The notes: a model not told the origin generated them from the sequence alone. A DNA stretch of 64,000 nt from Candidatus Ruthia magnifica str. Cm (Calyptogena magnifica) (GCF_000015105.1 NC_008610.1:1096783-1160782); one strand, 5' to 3'. Positions 1 to 10,362 are shown, numbered from the stretch's first letter. Numbers and translations: made by a program.

Positions 1-351
1 AACTTGAAGAAAGTTCAGATTTTTTTAGCTCCGAGCTGAAAAAAGGTACGTAGAAATAAAGCATACACGGCTATTTTTATTAGTGATGCATATTTTTTGA
101 CTAGTCAAATCAAAGAAGACACATCAATTTCAATCAGCCAGCCTATACAGCACTTAAAATTAAAAATGAATAGAGTCTAAATACATTCTACCAATAATTA
201 TTAAATAACAACGTTGATTTTGAATTCTCATCAGCTCAATAAGGACAAGAGACCGCCAAACATATAATGTGTTATGAGCCAAGTGGTATTCTAGTGAAAT
301 TTATTATTCAAACAATTAAATTGTTACTTCAACAATAGGTTATGTTAACTT
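1..351. other. gene-free stretch, possible old pseudogene
   Basis: No intact reading frame is present. On the plus strand around 210-335 a short translation with one stop contains CYEPSGILVKFII. This loosely recalls the C-terminal part of GspH/FimT-type pseudopilins, but it is too short and broken to call. The rest shows many stops in all frames. This is probably decayed sequence downstream of folA. Confidence 0.3.
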
Positions 352-843
352 CTAGTGTATACTTTTTTGTAAGATCACAAAATTATGAGCGTGTAGATTT
401 TTCTCATCAGGTTGATGAGATTCACGACTAAGTTCGCTAAATTTAGTGCGGTCAAATTCTGGAAAGTACGTATCACCATCAAATTTACCATTAACTTCTG
501 TGATATAGATTCTATCAACCTTATCTATCATTTGTTCGTAAAAAGATACACCACCCATAATCATTAGTTCATTAGCGCCATTAACCAGATTTAATGCTAC
601 GTTAATGCTACCAACAACCTCACAACCATCAACTTTAAGTTTTGTATTGCGACTTACAATAATATTGCGACGATTAGATAGTGGTCTGCCAATGGAGTCA
701 TAGGTTTTACGTCCCATTAAGACAGCTTTACCTATTGTTGTTTTTTTAAAATAAGCCAAGTCAGCTGGCAAATACCAAGGCAAAGCATTATTTTTACCAA
801 TCAGCTGATTGTCATCCATTGCAACAATAATAGATAATTTCAT
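352..843 (-). CDS. folA: dihydrofolate reductase
   Basis: The protein has 163 residues, the usual length for bacterial DHFR. It reduces dihydrofolate to tetrahydrofolate with NADPH and so supplies one-carbon carriers for thymidylate and purine synthesis in the cytoplasm. The order of family motifs is visible: the N-terminal strand MKLSIIVAMDDNQLIG, LPWYLPADLAYFK with the substrate-binding Asp, MGRKTYDSIGRPL, the NADPH-site Gly-Gly in MIMGG, and the C-terminal DGDTYFPEF. A longer frame upstream of this ATG adds 16 residues without similarity, so the internal Met that begins the conserved strand is chosen. The gene is divergent from maf, with about 50 bases between the two starts. Confidence 0.93.
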   Translation of the reverse strand: MKLSIIVAMDDNQLIGKNNALPWYLPADLAYFKKTTIGKAVLMGRKTYDSIGRPLSNRRNIIVSRNTKLKVDGCEVVGSINVALNLVNGANELMIMGGVSFYEQMIDKVDRIYITEVNGKFDGDTYFPEFDRTKFSELSRESHQPDEKNLHAHNFVILQKSIH

Positions 844-896
844 AGGGAAAGTTTTAAATAAAGTAAAATACGGATATTTTACAAAAATCACTCACC

Positions 897-1502
897 ATGG
901 TGCCACTAATTCTTGCCTCAAGCTCACCTTTTAGAAAAATGTTACTTTCCAAGCTAGGTCTGGTCTTTAATACATATTCGCCAAAAATTAATGAATCAAG
1001 GGAAAAAGGTGAAACACCCAAACAATTGGTTTATCGTTTAGCTCAGGAAAAAGCCAAAGAAGTTGCAAAAATACACATTGGCTTGATTGTTGCTTCTGAT
1101 CAAGTAGCAACACTTAATGATGGCCTTAATGCTGATGATAAAATACTGACTAAGCCAAAAAACCATGAAAATGCCATTAAACAACTACAGCAAAGTTCTG
1201 GAAATATAGTAACTTTTCTTACAAGTTTGACACTTTTAAATACAAATACCAATAATATACAAACTAAAGTTGAAACTTTCAAAGTGATTTTTAAAGATTT
1301 GAGTATTGAACAAATTGAATATTATCTTAAAAAAGATACTCCTTATAACTGTGCAGGTAGTTTTAAATCAGAAAATCTAGGCATTAGTTTATTTAAACAA
1401 ATGACTGGTAATGATTCAAATAGCTTGATTGGCTTGCCACTTATTCAACTCATTACAATGCTAGAAAATGAAGGTATCGATATTCTAACTAACAATAATT
1501 AA
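897..1502 (+). CDS. maf: Maf-family nucleoside triphosphate pyrophosphatase
   Basis: The 201-residue protein begins with the Maf signature LILASSSPFRKMLL, followed by the second conserved block ASDQVA. Family members hydrolyse non-canonical or modified nucleoside triphosphates to monophosphates and pyrophosphate (house-cleaning), and some affect septum formation. A conserved Maf motif usually read as SDT is SDQ here, as in the YceF-like branch that prefers 7-methyl-GTP, so the subfamily is inferred. The stop lies only five bases before the start of mfd, so the two are probably cotranscribed. Divergence near the C-terminus is visible but the frame is intact. Confidence 0.85.
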   Translation: MVPLILASSSPFRKMLLSKLGLVFNTYSPKINESREKGETPKQLVYRLAQEKAKEVAKIHIGLIVASDQVATLNDGLNADDKILTKPKNHENAIKQLQQSSGNIVTFLTSLTLLNTNTNNIQTKVETFKVIFKDLSIEQIEYYLKKDTPYNCAGSFKSENLGISLFKQMTGNDSNSLIGLPLIQLITMLENEGIDILTNNN

Positions 1503-1507
1503 GCGTC

Positions 1508-4500
1508 ATGCAATATCTCTATCCTGATAAGCTCAAATGCTTTCAATCGAATCAAAAAACCTATTGGGGCTCACTGTACGGTAGTGCAGATGCACTAGCA
1601 TTAATTGAATTTACAAATCAACAACAGCAAGTTATTTTAGTCATTACTGATGACACTGGACATTTTGACAATCTTTATAAATCTTTAAACTTCTACAACA
1701 CAAACTTAGAAATTTTAAAATTTGATAGTTGGGAAGTGCTCGCCTATGATCACTTTTCACCTCATCCTGATATCACATCAAGTCGATTAAAAACCTTATC
1801 AAAACTTAAAAATCTTAAAAATGGTATTATTATCACTACATTAGAATCATTATTTTCATACTTATGCCCGTTAGAGTTTAGCGAAAAATATAGCTTTAAT
1901 ATTAATATTAATGACAATATTAATATTAAAGCTTTTAGTAAAAAACTACTAAAAATTGGCTACAACCGTGTAACCACCGTAATGGAACATGGTGAATTTA
2001 ATATTCATGGCTCATTGATTGATTTATACCCAATGGGTGCAAAAACACCTTACAGAATTGATTTGTTTGATCAAGAAGTAGAGTCTATTCGCACCTTTGA
2101 CACCTCAACTCAACGCTCTAAAATGGAAGTGTCTAAAATTATGCTATTGCCTGCCAGGGAGTTTGCCACAGATAGTACTAGTATTGAACGCTTTAAAGTC
2201 AATTATCAAAAAGCATTTAATGACGATGGCTTTATTTATACTGAAGTTAGTGAAGGTAGGTTACCAAGTGGTATTGAATTTTATTTACCACTCTTTTTTA
2301 ACACAACCAATACCTTGTTTGATTATCTAGTGGATAACGCCATTATTGTCACATCAAAAGGGTTTTCAAGTTTAGTGGATAAGACCTATAGCGAGATACA
2401 TGAACGATTTGAAAATGCTAAAAAATCATTAGATAGGGCGCCACTTGATATTCATAAAGTTTTTCTGTCCAAAGAATTACTATTTAGAGAAATCAAACAA
2501 AAATCACAGCATATCATTAGCACATCAAAACTAGAAAATAAAAACCAGAATTTTAATTTTAACTCAAGCTTATTGCCCTCAATACGTATTGAACCACAAA
2601 CAAAAAACCCATTAAGAAAATTTTTAGCCTTTGTTAAAAAATTCACTAACAAAAAAATATTAGTTGTTTGTGAATCGCGTAGCAGGCAAAATGTGCTCAG
2701 AGATTTATTCACTAGTCATCAACTTGATACCCATAACGTTAAAAACTGGTACGAATTTAGTAAAAGTAGCAAACTGCTTAACATTACTAATGAAAATCTT
2801 ACCAATGGCTTACTCACTGATGATATTGCCATTATTACTGAAGAGAATTTATTCGGTCAAGAAGTGGTTCAACAACAACGTCGTCGTGTCAAGCACAAAG
2901 ATTTTGATGAAGCAATTAAAAGCCTAGTTGAGATTAAAATGGGTGATGCTATTGTGCATGAAAATTATGGTGTAGGTAGGTATTTAGGGCTTAAACCCCA
3001 AATCTTTGATGATCAATCACAAGATTTTCTTACCCTAGAATATGCTGATAATGCAAAATTAATGGTGCCAATAACCTCACTCAACCTAATCTCCAGATAC
3101 GCTGGAATCTCATCGGAGAATGCTCCATTACACAAGCTAGGAACAAATCAATGGAGCAAGGCTAAGAAAAAAGCAGGTGAGGCTTTGTTTGATGTGGCAG
3201 CTGAATTATTAGAAATTTATGCCAAACGAGCCTCTAAAATAAGCTTTGCTTTCCCTAAGCCGAATGATGCTTACTCCTCATTTGTTGCTAGTTTCCCTTT
3301 TGAGGAAACACCAGACCAACTAAAAACCATGGATGAAGTTTTAGCAGATATGCAATCATGCAGGCCAATGGACAGATTGGTCTGTGGCGATGTTGGTTTT
3401 GGTAAAACTGAAATTGCTATGCGTGCGGCATTCTTAGCGGTTGAAGCGGGGAAGCAAGTGGCAATTTTGGTTCCAACCACGCTATTATCTAACCAGCATT
3501 ATCAATCATTTGTTGACCGCTTTATTAACCACCCTGTTGAAATTGCAGCGCTTTCAAGGTTTCAAACTCAAAAAGAGAAAAAACTAATTATTAAAAAATT
3601 AAATCAAGGAACAATTGACATTATCATTGGTACTCACACAATTATTCAAAGCACTATTAAATACAAAGATCTTGGCTTGATTATTATTGACGAAGAGCAT
3701 CGTTTCGGTGTTAAACAAAAAGAGGCATTGAAAAAAATACGGGGAGAAAGTGACATTCTGACCATGACTGCCACCCCTATTCCACGCACATTGAATATGG
3801 CGCTAGGTTCATTAAGAGAGCTGTCCATTATTGCCACCCCCCCTGCCAAACGTAGTGCCATTCAAACGTTTGTACAAGAGTGGAATAACAACAACATCAA
3901 AGAGGCAATTACACGTGAAATGCACCGTGGCGGTCAGGTATTTGTACTACATAACGATATTGATTCAATTGACAAAATGGTAGAAAATCTCAAACAAATT
4001 ATGCCAAAAATTCACGTTCGTATTGCCCACGGACAAATGCCAACGCGTGAACTAAAAAAAATTATGAGTGATTTTTATCACGCACGTTTCCAAATTTTGG
4101 TTTGCACCACAATTATTGAAACAGGGATTGACATTCCAAATGCTAATACCATCATTATCAATAATGCACAAAATTTTGGTCTGGCACAATTACACCAGCT
4201 ACGAGGTCGTGTTGGTCGTTCCCATCATAGGGCTTATGCCTATTTAATTATTAAATCTTATCAATTATTATCCAAAACAGCCAAAAAACGTCTAGATGTC
4301 ATTGAATCTTTAGAAGAGCTTGGTGCTGGATTTATACTAGCCAATCACGACCTTGAAATTCGTGGTGCGGGTGATTTATTGGGCGATAATCAATCTGGAA
4401 AAATTAACGAAATTGGCTTTAATCTTTATCATGATTTATTAAAACGTACCATTGACACCCTGCGTTCTGGCAGGAAAATTAACTTTGATGATCCAATCAG

Positions 4501-4936
4501 TCATGAAGTGAAAATTGATTCTGGTTTGCCATCTATCATTCCAGAGACGTATATTTTTGATGTACACCAACGACTTGTACTCTATAAACGTATTGCAAGT
4601 TGTCAAAACAATAAAGAACTTAAAGCATTACAAATTGAGATGATTGATCGTTTTGGATTATTACCAGATTCAACCAAAAATTTATTTGCCAATACTAAAC
4701 TCAAGCTCTTTTCACAAAAAATTGGCATTGATAAAATCAGTCTCTATGAAAACAAAGCTATCATCACCTTTGGCAATAAAAATACCATCGAACCAATAAA
4801 AATAATCAACCTTATTCAAAAGCAAACGAAAAAATATCAGCTAAAGGATCAAAACCAATTAATTATTAAAGAAGAGATGCCTGAAGATATTAGACGAATC
4901 GAGTTGATAGAAAACCTATTAAAAACACTAAGTTAA
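1508..4936 (+). CDS. mfd: transcription-repair coupling factor
   Basis: This 1142-residue protein has full Mfd length. It removes RNA polymerase stalled at DNA lesions and recruits UvrA to start excision repair. Visible parts in order are the UvrB-like N-terminal region, the RNA-polymerase-interaction (CarD-like) block GDAIVHENYGVGRYLGLK near residue 480, the Walker A motif GDVGFGKTE near residue 626, the DEEH box IIIDEEHRFGVKQKE, the TATPIPRTL helicase motif, the GRVGRS motif VI, and a C-terminal TRCF domain containing VHQRLVLYKRIAS. It follows maf in the same orientation and converges on the pfkB-type kinase gene. Its retention while dprA and recN have decayed suggests that transcription-coupled repair is still useful. 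Confidence 0.97.
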   Translation: MQYLYPDKLKCFQSNQKTYWGSLYGSADALALIEFTNQQQQVILVITDDTGHFDNLYKSLNFYNTNLEILKFDSWEVLAYDHFSPHPDITSSRLKTLSKLKNLKNGIIITTLESLFSYLCPLEFSEKYSFNININDNINIKAFSKKLLKIGYNRVTTVMEHGEFNIHGSLIDLYPMGAKTPYRIDLFDQEVESIRTFDTSTQRSKMEVSKIMLLPAREFATDSTSIERFKVNYQKAFNDDGFIYTEVSEGRLPSGIEFYLPLFFNTTNTLFDYLVDNAIIVTSKGFSSLVDKTYSEIHERFENAKKSLDRAPLDIHKVFLSKELLFREIKQKSQHIISTSKLENKNQNFNFNSSLLPSIRIEPQTKNPLRKFLAFVKKFTNKKILVVCESRSRQNVLRDLFTSHQLDTHNVKNWYEFSKSSKLLNITNENLTNGLLTDDIAIITEENLFGQEVVQQQRRRVKHKDFDEAIKSLVEIKMGDAIVHENYGVGRYLGLKPQIFDDQSQDFLTLEYADNAKLMVPITSLNLISRYAGISSENAPLHKLGTNQWSKAKKKAGEALFDVAAELLEIYAKRASKISFAFPKPNDAYSSFVASFPFEETPDQLKTMDEVLADMQSCRPMDRLVCGDVGFGKTEIAMRAAFLAVEAGKQVAILVPTTLLSNQHYQSFVDRFINHPVEIAALSRFQTQKEKKLIIKKLNQGTIDIIIGTHTIIQSTIKYKDLGLIIIDEEHRFGVKQKEALKKIRGESDILTMTATPIPRTLNMALGSLRELSIIATPPAKRSAIQTFVQEWNNNNIKEAITREMHRGGQVFVLHNDIDSIDKMVENLKQIMPKIHVRIAHGQMPTRELKKIMSDFYHARFQILVCTTIIETGIDIPNANTIIINNAQNFGLAQLHQLRGRVGRSHHRAYAYLIIKSYQLLSKTAKKRLDVIESLEELGAGFILANHDLEIRGAGDLLGDNQSGKINEIGFNLYHDLLKRTIDTLRSGRKINFDDPISHEVKIDSGLPSIIPETYIFDVHQRLVLYKRIASCQNNKELKALQIEMIDRFGLLPDSTKNLFANTKLKLFSQKIGIDKISLYENKAIITFGNKNTIEPIKIINLIQKQTKKYQLKDQNQLIIKEEMPEDIRRIELIENLLKTLS

Positions 4937-4944
4937 TTTAGTGT
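4921..4944 (-). terminator. intrinsic terminator of the pfkB-type kinase gene
   Basis: ACACTAA and TTAGTGT form a 7-bp stem with a 6-base loop at 4925-4944. Read on the minus strand the stem is followed by a short run of T (the A run at 4921-4925). It overlaps the stop codon of the convergent mfd gene, so one short element separates both transcripts. The stem is AT-rich, so efficiency is uncertain. Confidence 0.5.
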
Positions 4945-4968
4945 CAAAAGAAATAACTATTGTCTTAA

Positions 4969-5910
4969 CTAAAACAACGATTCACCATAATTATCTTGAT
5001 AGCGATTTCCAATATCAGCCATATCAAGCTCATGGTTTTGCGTACCTAAATGCGCCATCTTAATGGCGCCCAATAACCCTGCTAATTGACCAATCGTTCT
5101 CCAATTCATATCATGCATTAAACCGTACAACAACCCGGCACGATAAGCATCACCACAACCTGTAGGATCTTGCATACTATCTGCCTTAGCAGGGATAATA
5201 TTAATTAATTTACCATCGGTATGAATTTCTGAACCCTCGTTACCTTTGGTAATAATCAAAGCGTCAACTTTGGAAGCAATGGTTGACAAATCTAGCCCAG
5301 TTTTAGTTTGTAACATTTGTGATTCATAATCATTGAGTACTATATAAGTAGCTTTCTTAATAAAATTAACCAGCTCTTTGCCTGAGAACATTAGCATGCC
5401 CTGACCTGGATCAAAAATAAATGGAATTTTTAATTGTTTAAATTGTGTCGCATGCTCAATCATCCCAACACGTCCATCAGGAGATACAATGCCAATATCA
5501 ACCGCACTGACATCAGATACCTTATTTTGGTGCGATTGATCCATCGCACCAGGATGAAAAGCAGTAATTTGATTATCACTCATATCAGTGGTAATAAATG
5601 CCTGACCTGTATATTGATCTTTGAGAATTTTTATATATGAGGTATTCATACGATGCTTTTTCATCCACGTTAAATAGGGCGTGAAATCACTGCCTACTGT
5701 TGCCATTGGCACTGAATTAGCGCCCAATAAATGCAAATTATAAGCAATATTGCCAGCACAACCACCAAACTCTTTGCGCATAGTTGATACTAAAAATGAC
5801 ACATTGAGCATATGCACCTTATCTGGTAAAATATGATTTTTAAAATGATCACGGAACACCATAATACTATCAAAAGCGTACGAGCCACAAATTAATGCTG
5901 TTTTTTTCAT
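4969..5910 (-). CDS. PfkB-family sugar/nucleoside kinase (adenosine-kinase-like)
   Basis: The 313-residue protein has both PfkB-family signatures: an N-terminal Gly-rich block FGGCAGNIAYNL and the C-terminal anion-hole and catalytic-base motif DPTGCGDAYRAGLLYG. In that motif the last Asp is the expected base. The family phosphorylates sugars or nucleosides with ATP. The DPTGCGD form and overall look are closer to adenosine kinase or ribokinase-like proteins of proteobacteria than to phosphofructokinase, but the substrate cannot be fixed from sequence alone. It stands alone, convergent with mfd and upstream of ispH in the same orientation with a 62-base gap. Confidence 0.8.
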   Translation of the reverse strand: MKKTALICGSYAFDSIMVFRDHFKNHILPDKVHMLNVSFLVSTMRKEFGGCAGNIAYNLHLLGANSVPMATVGSDFTPYLTWMKKHRMNTSYIKILKDQYTGQAFITTDMSDNQITAFHPGAMDQSHQNKVSDVSAVDIGIVSPDGRVGMIEHATQFKQLKIPFIFDPGQGMLMFSGKELVNFIKKATYIVLNDYESQMLQTKTGLDLSTIASKVDALIITKGNEGSEIHTDGKLINIIPAKADSMQDPTGCGDAYRAGLLYGLMHDMNWRTIGQLAGLLGAIKMAHLGTQNHELDMADIGNRYQDNYGESLF

Positions 5911-5972
5911 GTTATTTTTAAAAATAGGTCAACGTCTTTGTCTAAACTTAGTTTATTTATTAAAAAAAAATC

Positions 5973-6893
5973 TTATCTTAATTCTTTTGGTACTGGAAAA
6001 TGAATATTCTCCTTCGCGCCATTTACTTCAATAACTTTAGTGACGCCCTTGTCACACAAATAATGAATGACTTCTTGAACCAAAACCTCTGGCGCCGAAG
6101 CACCTGCGGTTACACCTATTGTGTTCACGTCTTTAAGCCACAACTCATCAATTTCATCAGCGTCATTAATCAGATAGGCAGGAATATCCATTTTTTCCGC
6201 AATTTCTCTAAGACGATTTGAATTAGATGAATTACTAGAACCTAATACTAATAATATATCAGAAGATTGCATCAAAATTTTAACACCATCTTGACGATTT
6301 TGTGTGGCATAACAAATATTATCTTTCTTAGGTGCATCAATAGTGGGAAATTTTGATTTTAAATAATCCACAATATGTTTAGTATCATCAATCGAAAGTG
6401 TGGTTTGTGTTGTATAAGAAATAGGGGTATTTTTTGATAAATTCAAACGTCCAACATCCTCAATTGTTTCCACTAATTGAAGCTCCTCATTAGATTGCCC
6501 TAACGTGCCTTCAACCTCTGGATGGCCTTTATGGCCAATCAAAATAACTTGATGTTGTTGTTTTTGTTTTCTGATAACTTCTTTATGCACCTTAGTCACC
6601 AAAGGACAAGTGGCATCATAAATAGTTGCGTCTATATCCTGAGTTTGCTTGCGTACTGCCATTGACACACCATGTGCACTAAAAATAACCACTTGCTCAT
6701 TAGGTACATCAGCAATATCTTCAACAAAAATAGCACCTTTGGCCTTTAGTCCATCAACTACAAATTTATTATGCACCACTTCATGACGAACATAGACAGG
6801 TGCACCATGTAACTTTAATGCACGCTCCACAATTTCAATTGCACGATCAACACCAGCACAAAAACCACGTGGATTTGCCAGTAAAACTTTCAT
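5973..6893 (-). CDS. ispH: 4-hydroxy-3-methylbut-2-enyl diphosphate reductase
   Basis: The 306-residue protein catalyses the last step of the MEP isoprenoid pathway, making IPP and DMAPP with a [4Fe-4S] cluster. The three cluster cysteines appear in PRGFCAGVDRA, DATCPLVTKVH and NICYATQNRQ. The substrate motif SSNSNRL is also present. Its start overlaps the stop of the decayed fkpB frame as TAATG, so it was once translationally coupled to that gene, as in the common fkpB-ispH pair. The product supports ubiquinone side chains and undecaprenyl carriers, consistent with ubiE and ubiB elsewhere in the window. Confidence 0.96.
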   Translation of the reverse strand: MKVLLANPRGFCAGVDRAIEIVERALKLHGAPVYVRHEVVHNKFVVDGLKAKGAIFVEDIADVPNEQVVIFSAHGVSMAVRKQTQDIDATIYDATCPLVTKVHKEVIRKQKQQHQVILIGHKGHPEVEGTLGQSNEELQLVETIEDVGRLNLSKNTPISYTTQTTLSIDDTKHIVDYLKSKFPTIDAPKKDNICYATQNRQDGVKILMQSSDILLVLGSSNSSNSNRLREIAEKMDIPAYLINDADEIDELWLKDVNTIGVTAGASAPEVLVQEVIHYLCDKGVTKVIEVNGAKENIHFPVPKELR

Positions 6894-7260
6894 TATTTTT
6901 GAAAGATTTTTACCTGAAAAGAAACATCACTACTTGCCAGTGAATTATTAAAATTAACGATAATATTGCCTCCATCAATTTTATCAATACAAACCACGTA
7001 AGAATCCCCTAGGTATTTTAAACTTAACAACGATTCTACTCAATTACCATAATTTGTAGAAAATATGAACGCTTTCATAACTTGAAAAGTTTTTTCTATT
7101 TCATTACAAAATACCTTTAATATACTTAAAAGAAGGATTTTCAATTTACTCACTTGAGCATCAATAACACAGGACTCTAAGCACGAATTCTCACCCAAGA
7201 CTCGTCAACCAAAGCGCCATTTACATGACCAAGCTTGTAGAGGATTTTGTATTTAGCCAT
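6893..7260 (-). pseudogene. fkpB: decayed FKBP-type peptidyl-prolyl isomerase (fkpB/slpA)
   Basis: Two ends of an FkpB-like protein survive on the minus strand. The start at 7260 reads [20 protein letters not shown], like the FKBP opening (hYxLxLxDGxlvDs), and stops after 27 codons. The end, running into ispH, reads GGNIIVNFNNSLASSDVSF, like the conserved FKBP ending (DFNHPLAG...F.V.V). The middle contains several stops and shifts. Its place directly before ispH with a TAATG overlap matches the usual fkpB-ispH order. The start also overlaps the end of accD. It is a relic with no plausible full-length product. Confidence 0.75.
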
Positions 7261-8101
7261 TATTAAACGTTATAGCGCTTAATATTTTATGTACTTGAGT
7301 GCGCAACTCAGACCGGTGCACAATCATATCAATCGCACCTTTTTCTAACAAAAACTCACTACGCTGAAAACCTTCTGGCAATGACTCTCGAACGGTTTGT
7401 TCAACCACTCTAGGGCCAGCAAAACCAATCAACGCATTTGGTTCAGCAATATGAACATCACCTAACATGGCAAAACTAGCAGAAACACCTCCCATGGTTG
7501 GATCAGTTAAAATCGAAATAAAAGGTACTTTTTTATCACTCAGCAATTTAATCATTAAAGCTGTTTTGCTCATTTGCATCAGTGAAAACAAACCTTCTTG
7601 CATACGCGCGCCCCCTGAAGCTGAAAAACAAATCAGTGGTACATTGGTTTCAATGCTTATTTTTGCAGCACGAACAAACTTCTCTCCAACCACAGAACCC
7701 ATAGAGCCGCCCATAAATTTAAATTCAAAAGCAACGACCATGACTTTTATGCCGTTAAGTGTTCCTGTTTTAACCACAAGCGCATCTTTTTCATGAGTAG
7801 TCTTTTGTGCTTGTAAATAGCGGTCTTTATATTTTCTTTGATCTTTAAATTTTAAAGGGTCAACTGGGCTCAAATTAGCAGCAATTTCTTCTTGTCCCTG
7901 CTTGTCTAAAAAACTATCAATACGCGCCCTAGCAGTAAGGCGCACGTGATAATCACACTTAGGACAAACATAATTCAACGCTTTTAACTCTTCTGAATAA
8001 AGTGTGGTTTCACACTTAGGGCACTTACTCCATAAACCTTCTGGAATATTTTTCTTCACTACACTGGTAATAGAAGGTAAGATTTTTTCTAACCAACTCA
8101 T
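7253..8101 (-). CDS. accD: acetyl-CoA carboxylase carboxyltransferase subunit beta
   Basis: The 282-residue protein carries the N-terminal four-cysteine zinc ribbon (CPKC near residue 24 and CPKC near 46) and the crotonase-like carboxyltransferase fold with the GGARMQEG and [13 protein letters not shown] blocks. With AccA it transfers carboxyl groups from biotin on AccB to acetyl-CoA, making malonyl-CoA for fatty acids. It follows trpA in the same orientation after about 20 bases, the trpA-accD order common in gammaproteobacteria. The folC gene that often follows is absent. Instead the fkpB relic overlaps the accD stop. accB and accC lie at 44-46 kb. Confidence 0.97.
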   Translation of the reverse strand: MSWLEKILPSITSVVKKNIPEGLWSKCPKCETTLYSEELKALNYVCPKCDYHVRLTARARIDSFLDKQGQEEIAANLSPVDPLKFKDQRKYKDRYLQAQKTTHEKDALVVKTGTLNGIKVMVVAFEFKFMGGSMGSVVGEKFVRAAKISIETNVPLICFSASGGARMQEGLFSLMQMSKTALMIKLLSDKKVPFISILTDPTMGGVSASFAMLGDVHIAEPNALIGFAGPRVVEQTVRESLPEGFQRSEFLLEKGAIDMIVHRSELRTQVHKILSAITFNNG

Positions 8102-8120
8102 ACGCCTTTCCTTATTTTAA

Positions 8121-8918
8121 TTATTTAATTGCAGTAGAAATTTCATCTGCAAAATATCCAACATTTGCTAACATTTTATTCCTATCATTTGCATATTGTT
8201 CAACAAACGCAACCAGTAATGAACCTACAATAACTGCATCTGCATACTTAGACACTGCTTTTGCACTTTTAGCATTTTTAATACCAAAACCTACCCCAAT
8301 AGGCAAATTAATCATTTTACGAACTCTTAAAAGGTACATTTTTACTAAATCAACATCCAAATGCTCTGCACCTGTCACACCTTTAAGGGAAATAAAATAA
8401 ATAAAACCTGAGGCAATGGTAGCTAAAAATGCCAAGCGTTCATCCGTTGTTGTTAGTGCAACCAAAAAGATAAGGTCAATATTAACATCATCAAGACTCC
8501 GCTTTAAATCATGCGCCTCTTCTGGTGGCATATCTACCACCAACACACCGTCAACAGCGCTTTCACTAGCAGCATTAGCAAAGGCTTGATAACCAAAAGC
8601 CTCAATTGGATTAAGATAGCCCATTAACACAATGGCGGTTGTATCGTTGCTTTGTCTAAACTTTTTAACTAGACTTAGCACATCACACAAACCCACCCCA
8701 TCTGCCACCGCTCGTTCATGAGACTTAGCAATTATAGGGCCATCAGCTATTGGATCTGAAAATGGCACACCCAATTCAATCACATCCGCACCATTTTTGA
8801 CCAAAACTTGCATTAGTTCAAAAGTATTATCAAGCCCACTATCCCCCGCAGTAATAAAGGGAATAAATACTTTTTTGCCAACAGGAAGCTGGGTAAAAAT
8901 TGTACTTAACCTTGACAT
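8121..8918 (-). CDS. trpA: tryptophan synthase alpha chain
   Basis: The 265-residue TIM-barrel protein cleaves indole-3-glycerol phosphate to indole, which is channelled to TrpB. Diagnostic motifs are FITAGD near the N-terminus, ELGVPFSDPIADGP with the catalytic Asp region, MGYLNPIEAFG and the phosphate-binding GVGFGIKNA. It sits between hemE and accD on the minus strand. trpF and trpB, often directly upstream, are instead near 15-17 kb, so the trp block has been split. Confidence 0.97.
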   Translation of the reverse strand: MSRLSTIFTQLPVGKKVFIPFITAGDSGLDNTFELMQVLVKNGADVIELGVPFSDPIADGPIIAKSHERAVADGVGLCDVLSLVKKFRQSNDTTAIVLMGYLNPIEAFGYQAFANAASESAVDGVLVVDMPPEEAHDLKRSLDDVNIDLIFLVALTTTDERLAFLATIASGFIYFISLKGVTGAEHLDVDLVKMYLLRVRKMINLPIGVGFGIKNAKSAKAVSKYADAVIVGSLLVAFVEQYANDRNKMLANVGYFADEISTAIK

Positions 8919-8924
8919 TATGCG

Positions 8925-9968
8925 TTATCTTTTACTAAATTCATGTACAACATCTACCAGAACTTTCATGTGTTCAGGATTTACATCAGGAGAAATGCCA
9001 TGACCTAGATTAAACACATGGCCTGTATCACCTTGAAATTGTGATAAGATTTTTTTGACTTCTTCGCGTATTTTTTCAGGAGATGCATACAAAACACAAG
9101 GATCTAAATTACCCTGAAGTGCTACCTTAGCGCCAATACGTTGTTGTGCATCATTCAACTCCACTGTCCAATCCAATGCTACGCCATCACAACCACTGTT
9201 TGCAATTTGCTCTAGCCACATTGCACCACCTTTCGTAAAGAGGGTAATTGGAATGGTTTTACCATTAAATTTACGCTTAATTCCATTAACAATCTTGGTC
9301 ATATATTGAAGTGAAAAGTCCTCATAACTTTGCTTATTCAACAAGCCACCCCAGGTATCAAAAATCATCACCGAATCTACGCCTACTTGAATTTGACCAT
9401 TTAAATAGTCAATAATTATATCTGATAATTTATCTAATAACTGGTGCATGTACACAGGATTTTCATACATCAGCCCTTTAACTTTAACAAAGTTCTTACT
9501 TGAACCACCTTCAACCATATACGTGGCTAATGTCCACGGACTGCCTGTAAATCCAATCAATGGCACCTTGTTATTTAAAGCTTTTTTAATGACTGATACA
9601 GCGTCAGTGACATAAGACAATTCGTTACCTACATTGGGCTTTTTTAATTGTTCAATGGAGGATAATGTATTGAGTGGATTTGAAAATTTAGGGCCTTCGC
9701 CTTCTAAAAAATACAAGCCTAAGCCCATTGCATCAGGAATAGTTAAAATATCTGAGAATAAAATTGCTGCATCTAAATCAAAACGATCAATAGGCTGCAT
9801 AGTGACTTCACATGCCAGCTCAGGTGATTTACATAACGTTAAGAAATCACCTGCTTTTATACGTGTTTCTCTATATTCTGGTAAATAACGACCTGCTTGG
9901 CGCATCACCCAAATAGGCGTGCGTAAAGTAGGTTTTTTTAATAAGGCATTAATATAATCAAACAACAT
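8925..9968 (-). CDS. hemE: uroporphyrinogen decarboxylase
   Basis: The 347-residue protein matches UroD in length and in the N-terminal signature [17 protein letters not shown], whose Arg residues bind substrate. Other conserved parts are [12 protein letters not shown] with the catalytic Asp and a C-terminal [14 protein letters not shown]. It decarboxylates the four acetate chains of uroporphyrinogen III to give coproporphyrinogen III in heme synthesis. Only six bases separate its stop from the trpA start, so the two are likely cotranscribed. Confidence 0.97.
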   Translation of the reverse strand: MLFDYINALLKKPTLRTPIWVMRQAGRYLPEYRETRIKAGDFLTLCKSPELACEVTMQPIDRFDLDAAILFSDILTIPDAMGLGLYFLEGEGPKFSNPLNTLSSIEQLKKPNVGNELSYVTDAVSVIKKALNNKVPLIGFTGSPWTLATYMVEGGSSKNFVKVKGLMYENPVYMHQLLDKLSDIIIDYLNGQIQVGVDSVMIFDTWGGLLNKQSYEDFSLQYMTKIVNGIKRKFNGKTIPITLFTKGGAMWLEQIANSGCDGVALDWTVELNDAQQRIGAKVALQGNLDPCVLYASPEKIREEVKKILSQFQGDTGHVFNLGHGISPDVNPEHMKVLVDVVHEFSKR

Positions 9969-10077
9969 GAGCCTTCAATATAAAAAGTAAACGCTGTAAT
10001 TATAATGATTTTGATTGTATATCTTTATCAACCAGTGGAAAGCAACTTTCGCAGTTTTTTTATTGAATTTTGTATTT

Positions 10078-10290
10078 TTATCTCTTAAAACTAGCATAAC
10101 GCGATTTAAACTTCTCAACACGACCAGCGCTATCCATAATCTTTTGCTTACCTGTATAAAAAGGATGACAATTAGAGCATACATCTAAGTATAGCTCTCT
10201 TTTGTCAAGAGTTGAACGTGTCTCAAAAACATTGCCACACGAGCAAGTTACTTCAACATCATTGTAATTAGGATGAATATCTGTTTTCAT
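10078..10290 (-). CDS. rpmE: 50S ribosomal protein L31
   Basis: The 70-residue protein begins [19 protein letters not shown], the classic L31 N-terminus, and continues with [16 protein letters not shown]. The four cysteines of the zinc-containing (C+) type are present. The open frame extends upstream by 21 codons without L31 similarity, so the Met before KTDIHP is used. It lies between hemE and the copper ATPase on the same strand. Confidence 0.95.
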   Translation of the reverse strand: MKTDIHPNYNDVEVTCSCGNVFETRSTLDKRELYLDVCSNCHPFYTGKQKIMDSAGRVEKFKSRYASFKR

Positions 10291-10362
10291 GTTATGTAAA
10301 CCATTTCTAATAATAAAAGAGAACAAATTATATGCTATTTGAAACTTATTCATATGCTATTT

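Noticed and set aside
7467..7796. 109-codon plus-strand frame
   Set aside because: It lies antisense inside accD, whose minus-strand product is complete and conserved.
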